In this document: positions 9,599-17,882 of the stretch, piece by piece
Numbering within the stretch: position 1 is the stretch's first letter
Layout of the letters: each line of letters begins with the position of its first letter
From: Alteromonas aestuariivivens
Lineage (GTDB): Bacteria; Pseudomonadota; Gammaproteobacteria; Enterobacterales; Alteromonadaceae
Assembly: GCF_003367475.1 (NCBI RefSeq)
Contig: NZ_QRHA01000011.1
Coordinates: 49,468 to 113,467 of the forward strand
DNA length: 64,000 bases
Direction: 5' to 3'
Program-made: the position numbers and the translations under genes
Notes under the pieces: generated by a model
Database searches by the model: none
What the model was told of the DNA's origin: nothing
The model's input: only the letters and a program-made list of their open reading frames with translations

Positions 9599-10963
9599 TC
9601 AGCGCTCGCCAGATATGGTGTAACAGGGGATGTATTCACTGCCCGGTAATTTCATGCGCTTTTGACTTACAAAGGATTCCAGCAGCGCATCAATACGCTG
9701 CATTAAATCTACTTCTCCTGTGAGATTAAACGGACCATTCTGCTTTATTTGTCTGACGCCTTCGGCTTTAACGTTTCCGGCAACAATACCTGAAAATGCC
9801 TGGCGCAATGCCACTGCTAAATCCGCCACATTTTGATTCCGGTGCAGGGGCAGAGCGGCCATACTTTCGTGGGTTGGTATGAACGGTGTCTGAAATGCCT
9901 CTTTGATTTTAAGGGACCAGTTAAAGCTGAAGGCATCTCCCATGGCACGCCGAAATTTCTGTACCTTACCTAACCCGGTAGACAGTGCACGTGCTACGTC
10001 TATCGGATCATCAATGATGATCTGGTATTTGCTCTGGGCCTCTTTACCAAGTGTTGAGCCAATAAAATCATCGATTGCTTCAAAGTAAGCTTCGGAGCCC
10101 TTTGGCCCGGTAAGTACTACTGGAAATGGTTGCTGACTGTTGCGCTCGCTCATCAGTATACCCAGCAAATACAGAAGTTCCTCGGCAGTGCCCACACCTC
10201 CGGGAAAGATCACGATGCCATGGGCAATTCGAACAAATGCTTCAAGCCGCTTTTCAATGTCCGGCATTATGATCAGTTCGTTGACTATTGCGTTGGGTGG
10301 CTCCGCGGCGATAATACTGGGTTCCGAAATACCTATGTACCGCCCTTTAGTGTACCTTTGTTTGGCATGGCCGATGGCTGCACCCTTCATGGGGCCTTTC
10401 ATTGCTCCGGGGCCACAACCGGTGCAAATGTTCATTTCGCGCAGGCCAAGCTGATAACCCACCTCTTTGGTGTATTTGTACTCGTGCAGGTTGATGGAGT
10501 GACCTCCCCAGCAGACAATCGTATTCAGTTCGTCGTTACCCTCCAGCGCCTGAGAGTGCCTGAGCATGTCGAATACCATGTCGGTGATGCCATTTCCGTC
10601 AAGTGGCGCCGTCTGATGTAAAAAAGCGTATTTGTTGCCCATGTACAACATATCCCGCAGTACGGCAAAGATATGCTCATGTACGCCGCGCACAAGCTTT
10701 CCGTCAACAAAGGCGACTTCAGGGGGGTTCACAAGTTCGATCTTTACACCCCGTTCACGGCGGATGAGACGGACATCAAAGTCTTTATAGGGTGCGAACA
10801 GAATTTCACAGTCGTCTTCATCCACGCCGCTGTTAAGAACCGCAAGGCAACAGATTCTAAAGGTATTATACAGCTCACTGTTGGTAGTATCTTCCAGCCT
10901 GGTAACTTCAAGCTGGGACAATTGGCTCATCCAGCCAACGGGGTTCAGTTGTACTCTGTTCAT
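9599..10963 (-). CDS. ppnN: Nucleotide 5'-monophosphate nucleosidase
   Basis: PpnN (YgdH) cleaves the N-glycosidic bond of purine and pyrimidine nucleoside monophosphates, giving the base and ribose-5-phosphate; in E. coli it is stimulated by (p)ppGpp. The length of 454 aa equals the E. coli enzyme. The central LOG-like domain shows GCGPGAMKGPMKGAAIGHAK and FPGGVGTAEELLYLLGI, the PGGxGTxxE phosphoribohydrolase signature. N- and C-terminal PpnN-specific regions are present. It stands alone, and the ~190-base gap upstream shows nothing else identifiable. Confidence 0.93.
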   Translation of the reverse strand: MNRVQLNPVGWMSQLSQLEVTRLEDTTNSELYNTFRICCLAVLNSGVDEDDCEILFAPYKDFDVRLIRRERGVKIELVNPPEVAFVDGKLVRGVHEHIFAVLRDMLYMGNKYAFLHQTAPLDGNGITDMVFDMLRHSQALEGNDELNTIVCWGGHSINLHEYKYTKEVGYQLGLREMNICTGCGPGAMKGPMKGAAIGHAKQRYTKGRYIGISEPSIIAAEPPNAIVNELIIMPDIEKRLEAFVRIAHGIVIFPGGVGTAEELLYLLGILMSERNSQQPFPVVLTGPKGSEAYFEAIDDFIGSTLGKEAQSKYQIIIDDPIDVARALSTGLGKVQKFRRAMGDAFSFNWSLKIKEAFQTPFIPTHESMAALPLHRNQNVADLAVALRQAFSGIVAGNVKAEGVRQIKQNGPFNLTGEVDLMQRIDALLESFVSQKRMKLPGSEYIPCYTISGER

Positions 10964-11156
10964 TGGACCATCCTGGTGCTTTCTTGTTGTCTGGTTAATT
11001 CATCTGGTGGAGGCGAATACCGGCACTTTCAAATCGCGACCATCGTCTTTGCTCACCCAACTACTTACATATGACACCGCATAACCGGATTATTTCAGCT
11101 TGAACCTGATTGGTATACGCTTTGATATAAACCGTTCGGCCGATAACATTCTGGCA

Positions 11157-12659
11157 TCAGTCGGTAACCACGCAATTTCTCCCGGCATGTTTGGCTTTAT
11201 ACAAAAGTCTGTCTGCGCGCTCGAACAATTGTTCAGGTGTTTCACCTCGCTGAAAGTAGGTACCGCCGATTGAGGCCGAGAGAGTGATTTTTTCCTGTTT
11301 AAATTTCAGTGGTAACTGCTCAAGTGAAGTACGTATTTTTTCGAGTTTATCTGCCAACTTGGGCGGCGCTGTATCTGCAAACAGCAAGATGAATTCTTCA
11401 CCTCCCCAGCGCGCAATAAAATCTTTGCTGGTGAGGTGGTTACGTAAATGGTTCGCAACCAGTTGCAAGGTCTTGTCGCCAGCCGAATGGCCGAATCTGT
11501 CATTAATGGTTTTAAAATAATCGATGTCAAGAATGGCCATGGCCAAACATTGTTGTGTATGGCCGGCGCGTTCACAGGCAAGCTCTATTTGCTTGTTGTA
11601 AGCCTGGCGATTCGGTAGCCGGGTAAGAGGGTCGGTCTGACTGGCCTGAGCCTGTTCCGCCAGTTTTTTGCGATAGGTCTGTGTTTGCTTTTGTAGCAGG
11701 GACAACTGTGACTGCATCTGTACCAATAATTCTACCAGTGTCGCCTGTTGCTCCTGGTCCTGGTGATGTTGCACAGAGAGGCTACTTGCCACAGACTGAA
11801 TGTAGGCAGTGGTCTTTTGCTTAAGAGCATCCAAAGAGTCTGTTTGCTTGACCTCATCTTCCATATGTTCCAGTTCTGCCTGGATTTTACGGTGATGCTG
11901 CTTGCGTGTCTCAATGCTTGCAGTCGTTTTCTGTAAACTTTGCCGGGCATTCTGGTTTACTTCATCCAACGCCCTGTGCAGACTTTGAAGGACTTTGCCG
12001 GTCATAGAGGCGTCGTGAATAGATTCTCTTACGAACAAGCGAAGCAGGACAATACAGGACTGCAGTAACTCATCTTCACTCACGCCGCTTTGAAGCCTGT
12101 TCAGCAATTCCTGTAGCAGTTGGTCTTCAGGATACTTTTTGGCGTAGTTCAGGGTGAGTTGGGTCAGTTCATCGAGCATCTTCTGATGCAGTTGGGCTGT
12201 GTCGGCCGGATCACTCAGTGGATGAATCTGCTTGTTATTCTGATTTAGCTGTCTGGCAGCCGAAAGCAGGCTTAACGTGCCCGATGTCAGGTGCTTCAGA
12301 GCAGAAGAAGAGGGCAGGGGCGCGTCCAATTGCATCAGTAACTGAGTGCACTCTGAATATAGCTCGTCGCCGGACTGAAGCTCGCTCTGCAATTGTTTTA
12401 CTGATTTTTCAAGCTCCTGTACGCACTTCTCTGTATGTTCCTTTACAGAAAACTGGGAGTCCTGCAGTAAATGATTAATTTTATTAATGCTGAGCAATGA
12501 CAGGGTAAAATTCGGCTGGCCGGATAAATGACCCCGCAGAATATACAACTGCTGATCCAACTGTTCGTTGTGCCCTTCATAGAACCGGGTTAACCGTATG
12601 ATAAACTGGGCCAGCAATTCACTGTACCGCTTGATGGAAACTACTTGTCTCGATTCCAT
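11157..12659 (-). CDS. Diguanylate cyclase with coiled-coil N-terminus
   Basis: A 500-aa cytoplasmic protein. Residues ~1-330 are helical and glutamine-rich with long heptad-like stretches, predicting a coiled coil and no membrane segments. Residues ~335-500 are a GGDEF domain: DPLTRLPNRQAYNKQIE, LDIDYFKTINDRFGHSAGD, active-site RWGGEEF and ASIGGTYF. GGEEF is a catalytically competent signature, so it probably makes c-di-GMP from GTP. The input domain is not recognised. It is the first of two GGDEF proteins in the window. Confidence 0.9.
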   Translation of the reverse strand: MESRQVVSIKRYSELLAQFIIRLTRFYEGHNEQLDQQLYILRGHLSGQPNFTLSLLSINKINHLLQDSQFSVKEHTEKCVQELEKSVKQLQSELQSGDELYSECTQLLMQLDAPLPSSSALKHLTSGTLSLLSAARQLNQNNKQIHPLSDPADTAQLHQKMLDELTQLTLNYAKKYPEDQLLQELLNRLQSGVSEDELLQSCIVLLRLFVRESIHDASMTGKVLQSLHRALDEVNQNARQSLQKTTASIETRKQHHRKIQAELEHMEDEVKQTDSLDALKQKTTAYIQSVASSLSVQHHQDQEQQATLVELLVQMQSQLSLLQKQTQTYRKKLAEQAQASQTDPLTRLPNRQAYNKQIELACERAGHTQQCLAMAILDIDYFKTINDRFGHSAGDKTLQLVANHLRNHLTSKDFIARWGGEEFILLFADTAPPKLADKLEKIRTSLEQLPLKFKQEKITLSASIGGTYFQRGETPEQLFERADRLLYKAKHAGRNCVVTD

Positions 12660-12731
12660 TTGCTTCCTTTACTCAAACCGCTTCACAGATGGCGTTATTG
12701 AATAGCACTAATTTTTTACCGCCGGGCAGAG

Positions 12732-13580
12732 TTACTGCCTGGCATGGCGTTCGTTACCTATGCAGGCGTCAAAGTTAGCTCGAAATGGATTGATGTCTAA
12801 CCCTCCACGCCTTGTATAACGCGCATAAACTGCCAATTTCTCAGGTTGGCACTGTTCCATTAAATCACAAAAAATCCGTTCAACACACTGTTCATGGAAT
12901 TCATTATGCTGGCGAAATGCAATCAAATATTTCAGCAAGGATTCATGCTCAATTCCTTTGCCCTTGTAATGTATTTGAATGCTTGCCCAGTCAGGCTGAC
13001 TGGTGATAAGGCAATTAGATTTGAGGAGATGGCTTACCAATGTTTCCTCGACCTCATGATCACAGGTGCTGACCAAGGTCTTGTCAGGCTGGTAGCGGGT
13101 AACTTCGATGTCAAGATCGTCGATGAGCGTGCCGTTCATCTCTCCCATCGACAGCTTGGAAAATTGATGGGCCTGATAGATAGTTACTGCAACACTTTCG
13201 CCTGCACAGTCTGACAGGTCCTTTTCCAGACACTGCCTGACCTCGTCCACAGAGTTGAACCTCGTTTGGTTAAAACTGTTGAGGTATAACTTGAAAGATT
13301 TGGATTCCACCAAGTTTGGAGACGTGATGGGAACACGACACTCTAAAATCGCGACATTCGGCTTACCTTTCATATTCAGCCAGGAAAGCTCATAGCCGTT
13401 CCAAATGTCTACGCCCATAAAGGGCAGATTTGATTCGTCGAAATTAAGAGTGCTGCGCCCCAGTGCACGGGGAACGTTTTGCAGCAGTTTCGGATTGTAG
13501 TGCTCTTCATACTGTACGGTTTTACCCAGAGTCAGATGTTCAGGGAGTGGAAAAAGGTTGGAAGTGGATGAATCGGTCAT
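12732..13580 (-). CDS. queF: NADPH-dependent 7-cyano-7-deazaguanine reductase
   Basis: QueF reduces preQ0 to preQ1, a step in queuosine synthesis for tRNA wobble modification. The 282 aa match the long bimodular E. coli-type enzyme. ESKSFKLYLNSF is the NADPH/substrate motif; the catalytic cysteine lies in SNCLITSQPDWAS, and FHEQCVERIFCDL is the conserved C-terminal segment. It is divergent from syd across a short promoter region, an arrangement familiar from E. coli and its relatives. Confidence 0.95.
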   Translation of the reverse strand: MTDSSTSNLFPLPEHLTLGKTVQYEEHYNPKLLQNVPRALGRSTLNFDESNLPFMGVDIWNGYELSWLNMKGKPNVAILECRVPITSPNLVESKSFKLYLNSFNQTRFNSVDEVRQCLEKDLSDCAGESVAVTIYQAHQFSKLSMGEMNGTLIDDLDIEVTRYQPDKTLVSTCDHEVEETLVSHLLKSNCLITSQPDWASIQIHYKGKGIEHESLLKYLIAFRQHNEFHEQCVERIFCDLMEQCQPEKLAVYARYTRRGGLDINPFRANFDACIGNERHARQ

Positions 13581-13700
13581 GGGTAAATGGTGCTACTAAT
13601 GAAAAGAAATTAATACAATCAACTGAATACCACTGCGCTTAAGGGACAGTAGCGCTAAACTTACTTCTGTAGTGTAACGCAAATCGGTGAATAAGTGTTT

Positions 13701-14252
13701 ATGAGTAATCTGATTGAAACTCAATTATCTCATTTTATTGAGCAATATCTGTGTCAGGCTGAACAATTGGAAAATGTCTTGTATACGGCCTATGACCCGG
13801 ATTGGCCCTCACCATGCTATCAATCTGACGGCGAGGCCGGGGAATTGGTTGCCTGGCGCCCTGTAAAGCAAACAGAAGCCTGCAGTTTTGGTGATCTGGA
13901 ACAGGCACTTGAAATGACGCTCAATGAGCAGTTTTGCTGCTATTTCACGCTGTATTTCAGTGAAAATCTCCCAGCCCGGGCTGAGCAGGGGAAATGCGAA
14001 TTGTTGCAGGTGTGGAATGCCGCGGATTTCGAACGTTTACAGGAAAATTTGGTCGGCCATGTGTTAATGAAGCGCCGGCTACAACAACCGCCAACGCTGT
14101 TTTTTGCTCTAACCGACAGGGATGATTTTATTCTGAGTGTGGACAATGCAACCGGTGAGGTGGTCCTTGAGCAGGTCGGCAAGCGACCTGTCGACGTCCT
14201 GGCGCCCGATCTGGCGACATTTCTCAGTGGGTTAGTCCCCTGTGTTGATTAG
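13701..14252 (+). CDS. syd: Syd, SecY-interacting protein
   Basis: Syd is a small acidic protein that binds SecY on the cytoplasmic face and is proposed to monitor SecYEG assembly. The family landmarks are seen: DPDWPSPCYQS near the N-terminus, a central WNAADFERLQENLVGHVLMKRRL very like E. coli Syd, PPTLFFAL, and an LAPDLATFLSGL-type end. ATG at 13701 gives 183 aa; a GTG two codons earlier is possible. Its last bases overlap the end of the convergent gene that follows. Confidence 0.92.
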   Translation: MSNLIETQLSHFIEQYLCQAEQLENVLYTAYDPDWPSPCYQSDGEAGELVAWRPVKQTEACSFGDLEQALEMTLNEQFCCYFTLYFSENLPARAEQGKCELLQVWNAADFERLQENLVGHVLMKRRLQQPPTLFFALTDRDDFILSVDNATGEVVLEQVGKRPVDVLAPDLATFLSGLVPCVD

Positions 14253-14576
14253 GTGCATTTCAATCTTTGCCAATTGTGCTTTGAGCTCCGAAACCTCATG
14301 TTCCAAACGGGAGATACGTTCTTCCTGTGAAGAAACTGAGGCTACATTTCCCTCGTCCTGACTGACTTCTTGGTTGGTAAATGAATTGAGATCTTCTTTG
14401 CTCATTGTTTCTGACAGCAAATTGTATTGGCGTAAAGCCTCAATCGCTTCGCTAAGGCTGACCTTTACAGGTGCACGCGCTCTAAGCAGCGCAACAGTGG
14501 GTTGTTTGCCTTGATTATGAAGTTGCTGGCAGACGTTCATTAGTTTTTGGTACAGATTCTGATTCTGGCGCATAGG
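14232..14576 (-). CDS. Unknown protein with HTH-like N-terminus and coiled-coil C-terminus
   Basis: About 114 aa from the ATG at 14576 (an 18-residue longer frame exists). Residues ~1-55 (KLMNVCQQLHNQGKQPTVAL, then VKVSLSEAIEALRQYN) look like the DNA-binding start of KfrA-type proteins. The end, ERISRLEHEVSELKAQLAKIE, is a clear leucine-heptad coiled coil. It may be a small dimeric DNA-binding protein, but I do not recognise a named family. The 3' end overlaps syd by 21 bases tail to tail. Confidence 0.6.
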   Translation of the reverse strand, partial: PMRQNQNLYQKLMNVCQQLHNQGKQPTVALLRARAPVKVSLSEAIEALRQYNLLSETMSKEDLNSFTNQEVSQDEGNVASVSSQEERISRLEHEVSELKAQLAKIEMHLINTGD

Positions 14577-14840
14577 TGAGCGAAACTCCGGCAGAGGCTG
14601 ATTACAGGCGCTAAGCATACTGAAAGCCACTGAAGTCTCAAGTGGTTAGCGGGTTGAGTAAACTGGCAGGTTTTGGCTAAATTTGTCACTTATTAGTCAA
14701 TATCGATAAAAGTTAAGAAATTCAAAAATAATAAAATTATAAAAAGTTTTAATTATCAGATAGTTATAATCATGGTCTCATTTTTGATAGATAGCAAAAC
14801 TCAACAGTATTCCGAACGCTAGAAATATTAAGGAAAAATA

Positions 14841-15203
14841 ATGAAGCACGCTGCAATTTTACTCACTGTACTGGCTCCTGCGCTCTTATCCGGATGCGTG
14901 GTATCTGTGGGCGGAGATTCCGACAGTCACTACCAATCAGACTGGGAAGAGCGCGAGTACAACAATCGCAAGCATATTTCCAAACTTGAGAAAGATATGA
15001 CCTACGAAGCTGTAATGCGCAAGATGGGTGTTGCTGATTTCAACGAGCTGAATCAAAAGCAGGACGGTACATACCGGATCCTTTATTATCGTACCCAGCG
15101 AACCGCGGACGATGGTATCACCACAAAAGACGAGTGCACACCTTTGGTATTTCGCGACGGTCTGCTGATAGGCTGGGGCGACAGTGCTTACGCGCTGTTA
15201 TAA
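14841..15203 (+). CDS. DUF3192 family lipoprotein
   Basis: A 120-aa lipoprotein: signal peptide with the lipobox LLSGC (cysteine ~19), then a short Asp/Ser linker and the DUF3192 domain with HISKLEKDMTYEAVMRKMG, RILYYRTQ and DGITTKDECTPLVFRDGLL. Probably a periplasmic outer-membrane lipoprotein of unknown role, paralogous to the protein at 9108-9482. The ~200 bases upstream are very AT-rich, with TAAGGA just before the start, and probably hold its promoter. A terminator follows, so it is likely a single-gene unit. Confidence 0.78.
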   Translation: MKHAAILLTVLAPALLSGCVVSVGGDSDSHYQSDWEEREYNNRKHISKLEKDMTYEAVMRKMGVADFNELNQKQDGTYRILYYRTQRTADDGITTKDECTPLVFRDGLLIGWGDSAYALL

Positions 15204-15250
15204 AATTGCAGAGTGTGTCGCGTGAAAAGCGGCACTGTATAAACACTCGG

Positions 15251-15275
15251 AGGCTGCCAATCGGTAGCCTTTTTG
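15251..15275 (+). terminator. Terminator after the DUF3192 lipoprotein gene
   Basis: AGGCTGCC pairs with GGTAGCCT (one G-T pair) around a four-base loop and is followed by TTTTT, 48 bases after the stop codon. The next ~200 bases up to the acetyltransferase show no convincing gene. Confidence 0.85.
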
Positions 15276-15476
15276 TTTGGTTTCTTTTTTTAACAAAGGC
15301 TTAACATTTGTAAAAGTATCCTATAAAGTAATGCGTGGCTTGTTCAATTGGCCAGTTAAGTCGTCTGATGGGGCGGATACCCGGTGGCACAGACTCAGAA
15401 ACATTGGATGTACTGTCCGCTCCCGGAGTGAAAATTATCGTCGGGGGCGTTCATACAGCATACAAGAGGATTTCAC

Positions 15477-16124
15477 ATGGTAAATGTGGCTTTTGCTGAG
15501 CTTAACCCTGAAAATCTTAAAGCAGTGTATTTGGCTGCTGACGATCTTAAAGTTGCCGCTTCAATATTGTACAACGCCTATTTTGACGACCCGCTGTTTG
15601 TCGATATTTTTCAGGCCGAGAAAGAGGGGTACGAGAGTCGTTTGCGATCGGCAATCCGCGAGGAACTCAATGCCTTTTGGGTTGCTAAACAGCCGATGAT
15701 TGGTTTGTTTGAAGATTCCCGATTGCTCGCTGTAGCCTGTTTAACCAGCCCGGACAGTGCGTTTGGAGCGGGAAGATACTGGCATTGGCGCCTCAAGATG
15801 CTGCTAACCGCCGGGTTGTTTGGAACAAGACAGATGCTCGAAAAGGAAGAGCGTGTCAGGCGGCGGATCCCGGCTCAAAATTACCATATGCTGTCGTTTA
15901 TCGGTGTGCATCCGGACCATCAGCATCACGGTTTAGGCCATATGCTTATGCGAGCCATCGACAGCGTTTTGCTTGAAGACGATAGAAGTGAGGGGGTCGG
16001 TGTTTACGTAACCTTACCAAAGTGCTTGAGTTTCTTTGAAAATGGTGAGTATGAAAAGGTAAGTGAACTGGAAGTAGGCCATATTACCGGTCAGATAATG
16101 TTTCGTTCTCGCCCTGAAATCTGA
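15477..16124 (+). CDS. GNAT family N-acetyltransferase
   Basis: A 215-aa protein. The acetyl-CoA binding core is visible in residues ~135-165: LSFIGVHPDHQHHGLGHMLM, where QHHGLG is the (Q/R)xxGx(G/A) pyrophosphate-binding motif, followed by a typical C-terminal strand pair (VYVTLPKCLSFFENGEYEKV). The N-terminus (AASILYNAYFDDPLFVDIF) resembles GNATs annotated as acting on small molecules. The substrate cannot be inferred. ATG at 15477 is preceded by AAGAGGA at a good distance. Single gene. Confidence 0.85.
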   Translation: MVNVAFAELNPENLKAVYLAADDLKVAASILYNAYFDDPLFVDIFQAEKEGYESRLRSAIREELNAFWVAKQPMIGLFEDSRLLAVACLTSPDSAFGAGRYWHWRLKMLLTAGLFGTRQMLEKEERVRRRIPAQNYHMLSFIGVHPDHQHHGLGHMLMRAIDSVLLEDDRSEGVGVYVTLPKCLSFFENGEYEKVSELEVGHITGQIMFRSRPEI

Positions 16125-16180
16125 TTAACCCAACAACCCAGTAAGGGGATGTAGCCCAAATAAATTTGGGCTCATGAATT

Positions 16181-16660
16181 TTAAGACTGGGTGAATTCAG
16201 ACGCAGAAATGTACCAGTTTTCACCTATCTTCCTTCCCTGATAGAACCCATCCCGTACCATCGAAACCAGTTTGGGTTCGTCGATGTTTTTAACCCTGGC
16301 AAATTCCTCAAGCGGAACAAAGCCGTCTGGCAGAGTACCTTCGCTTTTGATGGAGACGCTGCCTTCGGTTGATGTAATAGCCAGGGCGTCAGCTTTAATT
16401 TTATCGAATTCTTCCTGAGTGATAATACCTGAATCCAGCAATTCTTTTGCATCCTTTAATTCGGCCAGACTGGGCTTGTTGGACTTTTCTTGTGTTACCG
16501 GAGCGAATACAGCACCCTGTCCGGCTCGCGCAATTTCGATTTTTTGCTGGCTGTCTTCCTTTGATGAACGGTAAGCCAGGTACCAGAACAATGGCAGAGA
16601 CACCGGCCACAGTGGCACTATCAGGCCCAGAATAATAAACATCAGCGTTTTTGCACTCAT
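16181..16660 (-). CDS. SHOCT-domain membrane protein with C-terminal excisionase-like helix-turn-helix
   Basis: About 159 aa. An N-terminal segment with two hydrophobic stretches (residues ~4-30) anchors it in the membrane. Residues ~65-95 contain a SHOCT motif, LKDAKELLDSGIITQEEFD. The last ~45 residues, VPLEEFARVKNIDEPKLVSM to NWYISASEF, look like an excisionase/MerR-type winged helix normally used for DNA binding. The pairing of a membrane anchor and DNA-binding-like domain is odd. ATG at 16660 is chosen because GGAGA lies nine bases upstream; a start five codons earlier would itself overlap that SD. Function unknown. Confidence 0.7.
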   Translation of the reverse strand: MSAKTLMFIILGLIVPLWPVSLPLFWYLAYRSSKEDSQQKIEIARAGQGAVFAPVTQEKSNKPSLAELKDAKELLDSGIITQEEFDKIKADALAITSTEGSVSIKSEGTLPDGFVPLEEFARVKNIDEPKLVSMVRDGFYQGRKIGENWYISASEFTQS

Positions 16661-16908
16661 CAAATATTTCTCCATTAAATTGGTTTGGATTGTGGTGAGC
16701 CCGCGAGCAGGTAAGGTGCTCCTGTCTTAATACAGCAAGCCTCGGTTTGCGGTACGGTTCGTGACAGAGCGGGTTCTGGATAAGTGACATTTACCGTCAA
16801 TTTCTACCAAGTATTAGTAAAAATTTGGTCAATGATTGGTGGATTTTGAATGAGTATGTTGGTCTTTTCATACCCTGGTATGACCTTTTCCATTTTTGCT
16901 CTGCCGTT

Positions 16909-16926
16909 TGTAAGACATCTCGTACA
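16909..16926 (+). promoter_or_regulatory. GacA/UvrY (VarA)-type binding box upstream of csrB
   Basis: TGTAAGACATCTCGTACA is an 18-base imperfect palindrome matching the GacA/UvrY response-regulator consensus (TGTAAG, six bases, CTTACA) at all but one or two positions. It lies about 170-190 bases upstream of the predicted csrB start, the distance typical for these activator sites in gammaproteobacteria. Inferred role: BarA/UvrY-type two-component activation of the sRNA. Confidence 0.8.
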
Positions 16927-17097
16927 TTTATGTAGGTTTTGTGAGTTTCTTCGATGGGGTTTTAATTTTCGTTTTAATTAAAGTTGCTGATTTTTATGAA
17001 ATATTTTTTTGAGGATCTAATCCAGTCGGTTTTCATTCCTAATTAATTCGAAATTGTCAGTCGCACAGAATAATAAGCCGATTAGTATAGTAATCGT

Positions 17098-17534
17098 CAC
17101 AGGGAAACACGACGAGTCAGGACGACAAACGGAATACCCAGGACAACCTACGGAAGGGAATATCAGCATGGGATGGCTGATTGACAGGATGTGTAGGAGC
17201 AAGGAACACAATCAGGATGATTGTAAGGACAACTTCAGGATGAAGAATGCCGCAGCAGGATGTGTGGTGAATACAGGGAGTAAGGGAAAAAAGGTCAGGA
17301 TGACCGGAATGGACAACTTCAGGATGAAGATTGCTACAGCAAGGATGTGTAGTTTAAATCAGGGAGCAAGGGAAAGGGACCTACTTAGGGATGAGTGGCT
17401 CACACAGGATGTCGTGAGATAAGAAGGAAAGGGGCGTATAAGGATTTTAATCTGGACGATTTTAGTCGCAAAGGAACGCTGAGAAGGAAACTCAAAATTC
17501 ATAGAAAGCGGTAGCATCAGCTACCGCTTTTTTT
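17098..17534 (+). ncRNA. csrB: CsrB-family regulatory sRNA
   Basis: This roughly 437-base stretch contains about thirty GGA trinucleotides, including at least seven exact CAGGATG and several AAGGA/CAGGGA variants, many in short hairpin loops. That is the hallmark of CsrB/CsrC/RsmZ RNAs, which bind many CsrA dimers and relieve CsrA repression of carbon storage, motility and biofilm genes. A weak -10, TATAGT at 17086-17091, places the start near 17098. The end is a strong terminator at 17505-17534. A ~65-base segment at 17227-17289 is imperfectly duplicated at 17311-17375. The start site is approximate. Confidence 0.88.
17505..17534 (+). terminator. Rho-independent terminator of csrB
   Basis: AAGCGGTAGC pairs perfectly with GCTACCGCTT around the loop ATCA and runs into an uninterrupted T-tract to 17534. 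It defines the 3' end of the sRNA. Confidence 0.93.
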
Positions 17535-17576
17535 GATAACAGTCAGCAAGCTGCTTTGCTGGTTATCCTCCCGCAG

Positions 17577-17882
17577 TTAATTTACGCGGTATGGCGGAAG
17601 GCGAGTGGTTAGTACCTTCCGCCCAATCATCTCCAGCGAACCTGAATATTTATCTTCTCCGTTGCCGGAAAACTCAAAAATAAACACAGATTTCCAGTCG
17701 AGCTTACCCTGTTTGAGGCTCAGTCTGGTGGTGTATCGGGCGAGTGAAAGTAGCTGTAGGTTATGCGAATCACAGTAATGCTCAATGTAGGTCTGTGCAC
17801 CCTCCGAAATGCTGCGTATGCGCCAAAACTGGTATGCAATAAGACTAATCAGCAATAAAACCACAACATCAAATAAATTCAT
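17577..17882 (-). CDS. DUF3301 family protein
   Basis: A 101-aa protein with one N-terminal membrane helix (DVVVLLLISLIAYQFW) and a small cytoplasmic or periplasmic domain containing RIRSISEGAQ, a CDSHNLQLLSLARY segment, and a YSGSLEMIGRKV-type C-terminus. This matches the DUF3301 family, found next to DUF3549 and yqcC genes in marine gammaproteobacteria. Its ATG overlaps the stop of the DUF3549 gene (ATGA), implying translational coupling. Function unknown. Confidence 0.8.
   Translation of the reverse strand: MNLFDVVVLLLISLIAYQFWRIRSISEGAQTYIEHYCDSHNLQLLSLARYTTRLSLKQGKLDWKSVFIFEFSGNGEDKYSGSLEMIGRKVLTTRLPPYRVN

Noticed and set aside
15277..15483. 68-aa frame before the acetyltransferase
   Set aside because: Starts in the terminator T-run region, no SD, composition unlike a protein.
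17054..17422. 122-aa open frame in the 17-kb non-coding stretch
   Set aside because: It lies across the CsrB-type sRNA; its repeats (DNFRMK) are translations of the CAGGATG motifs, and it has no SD.
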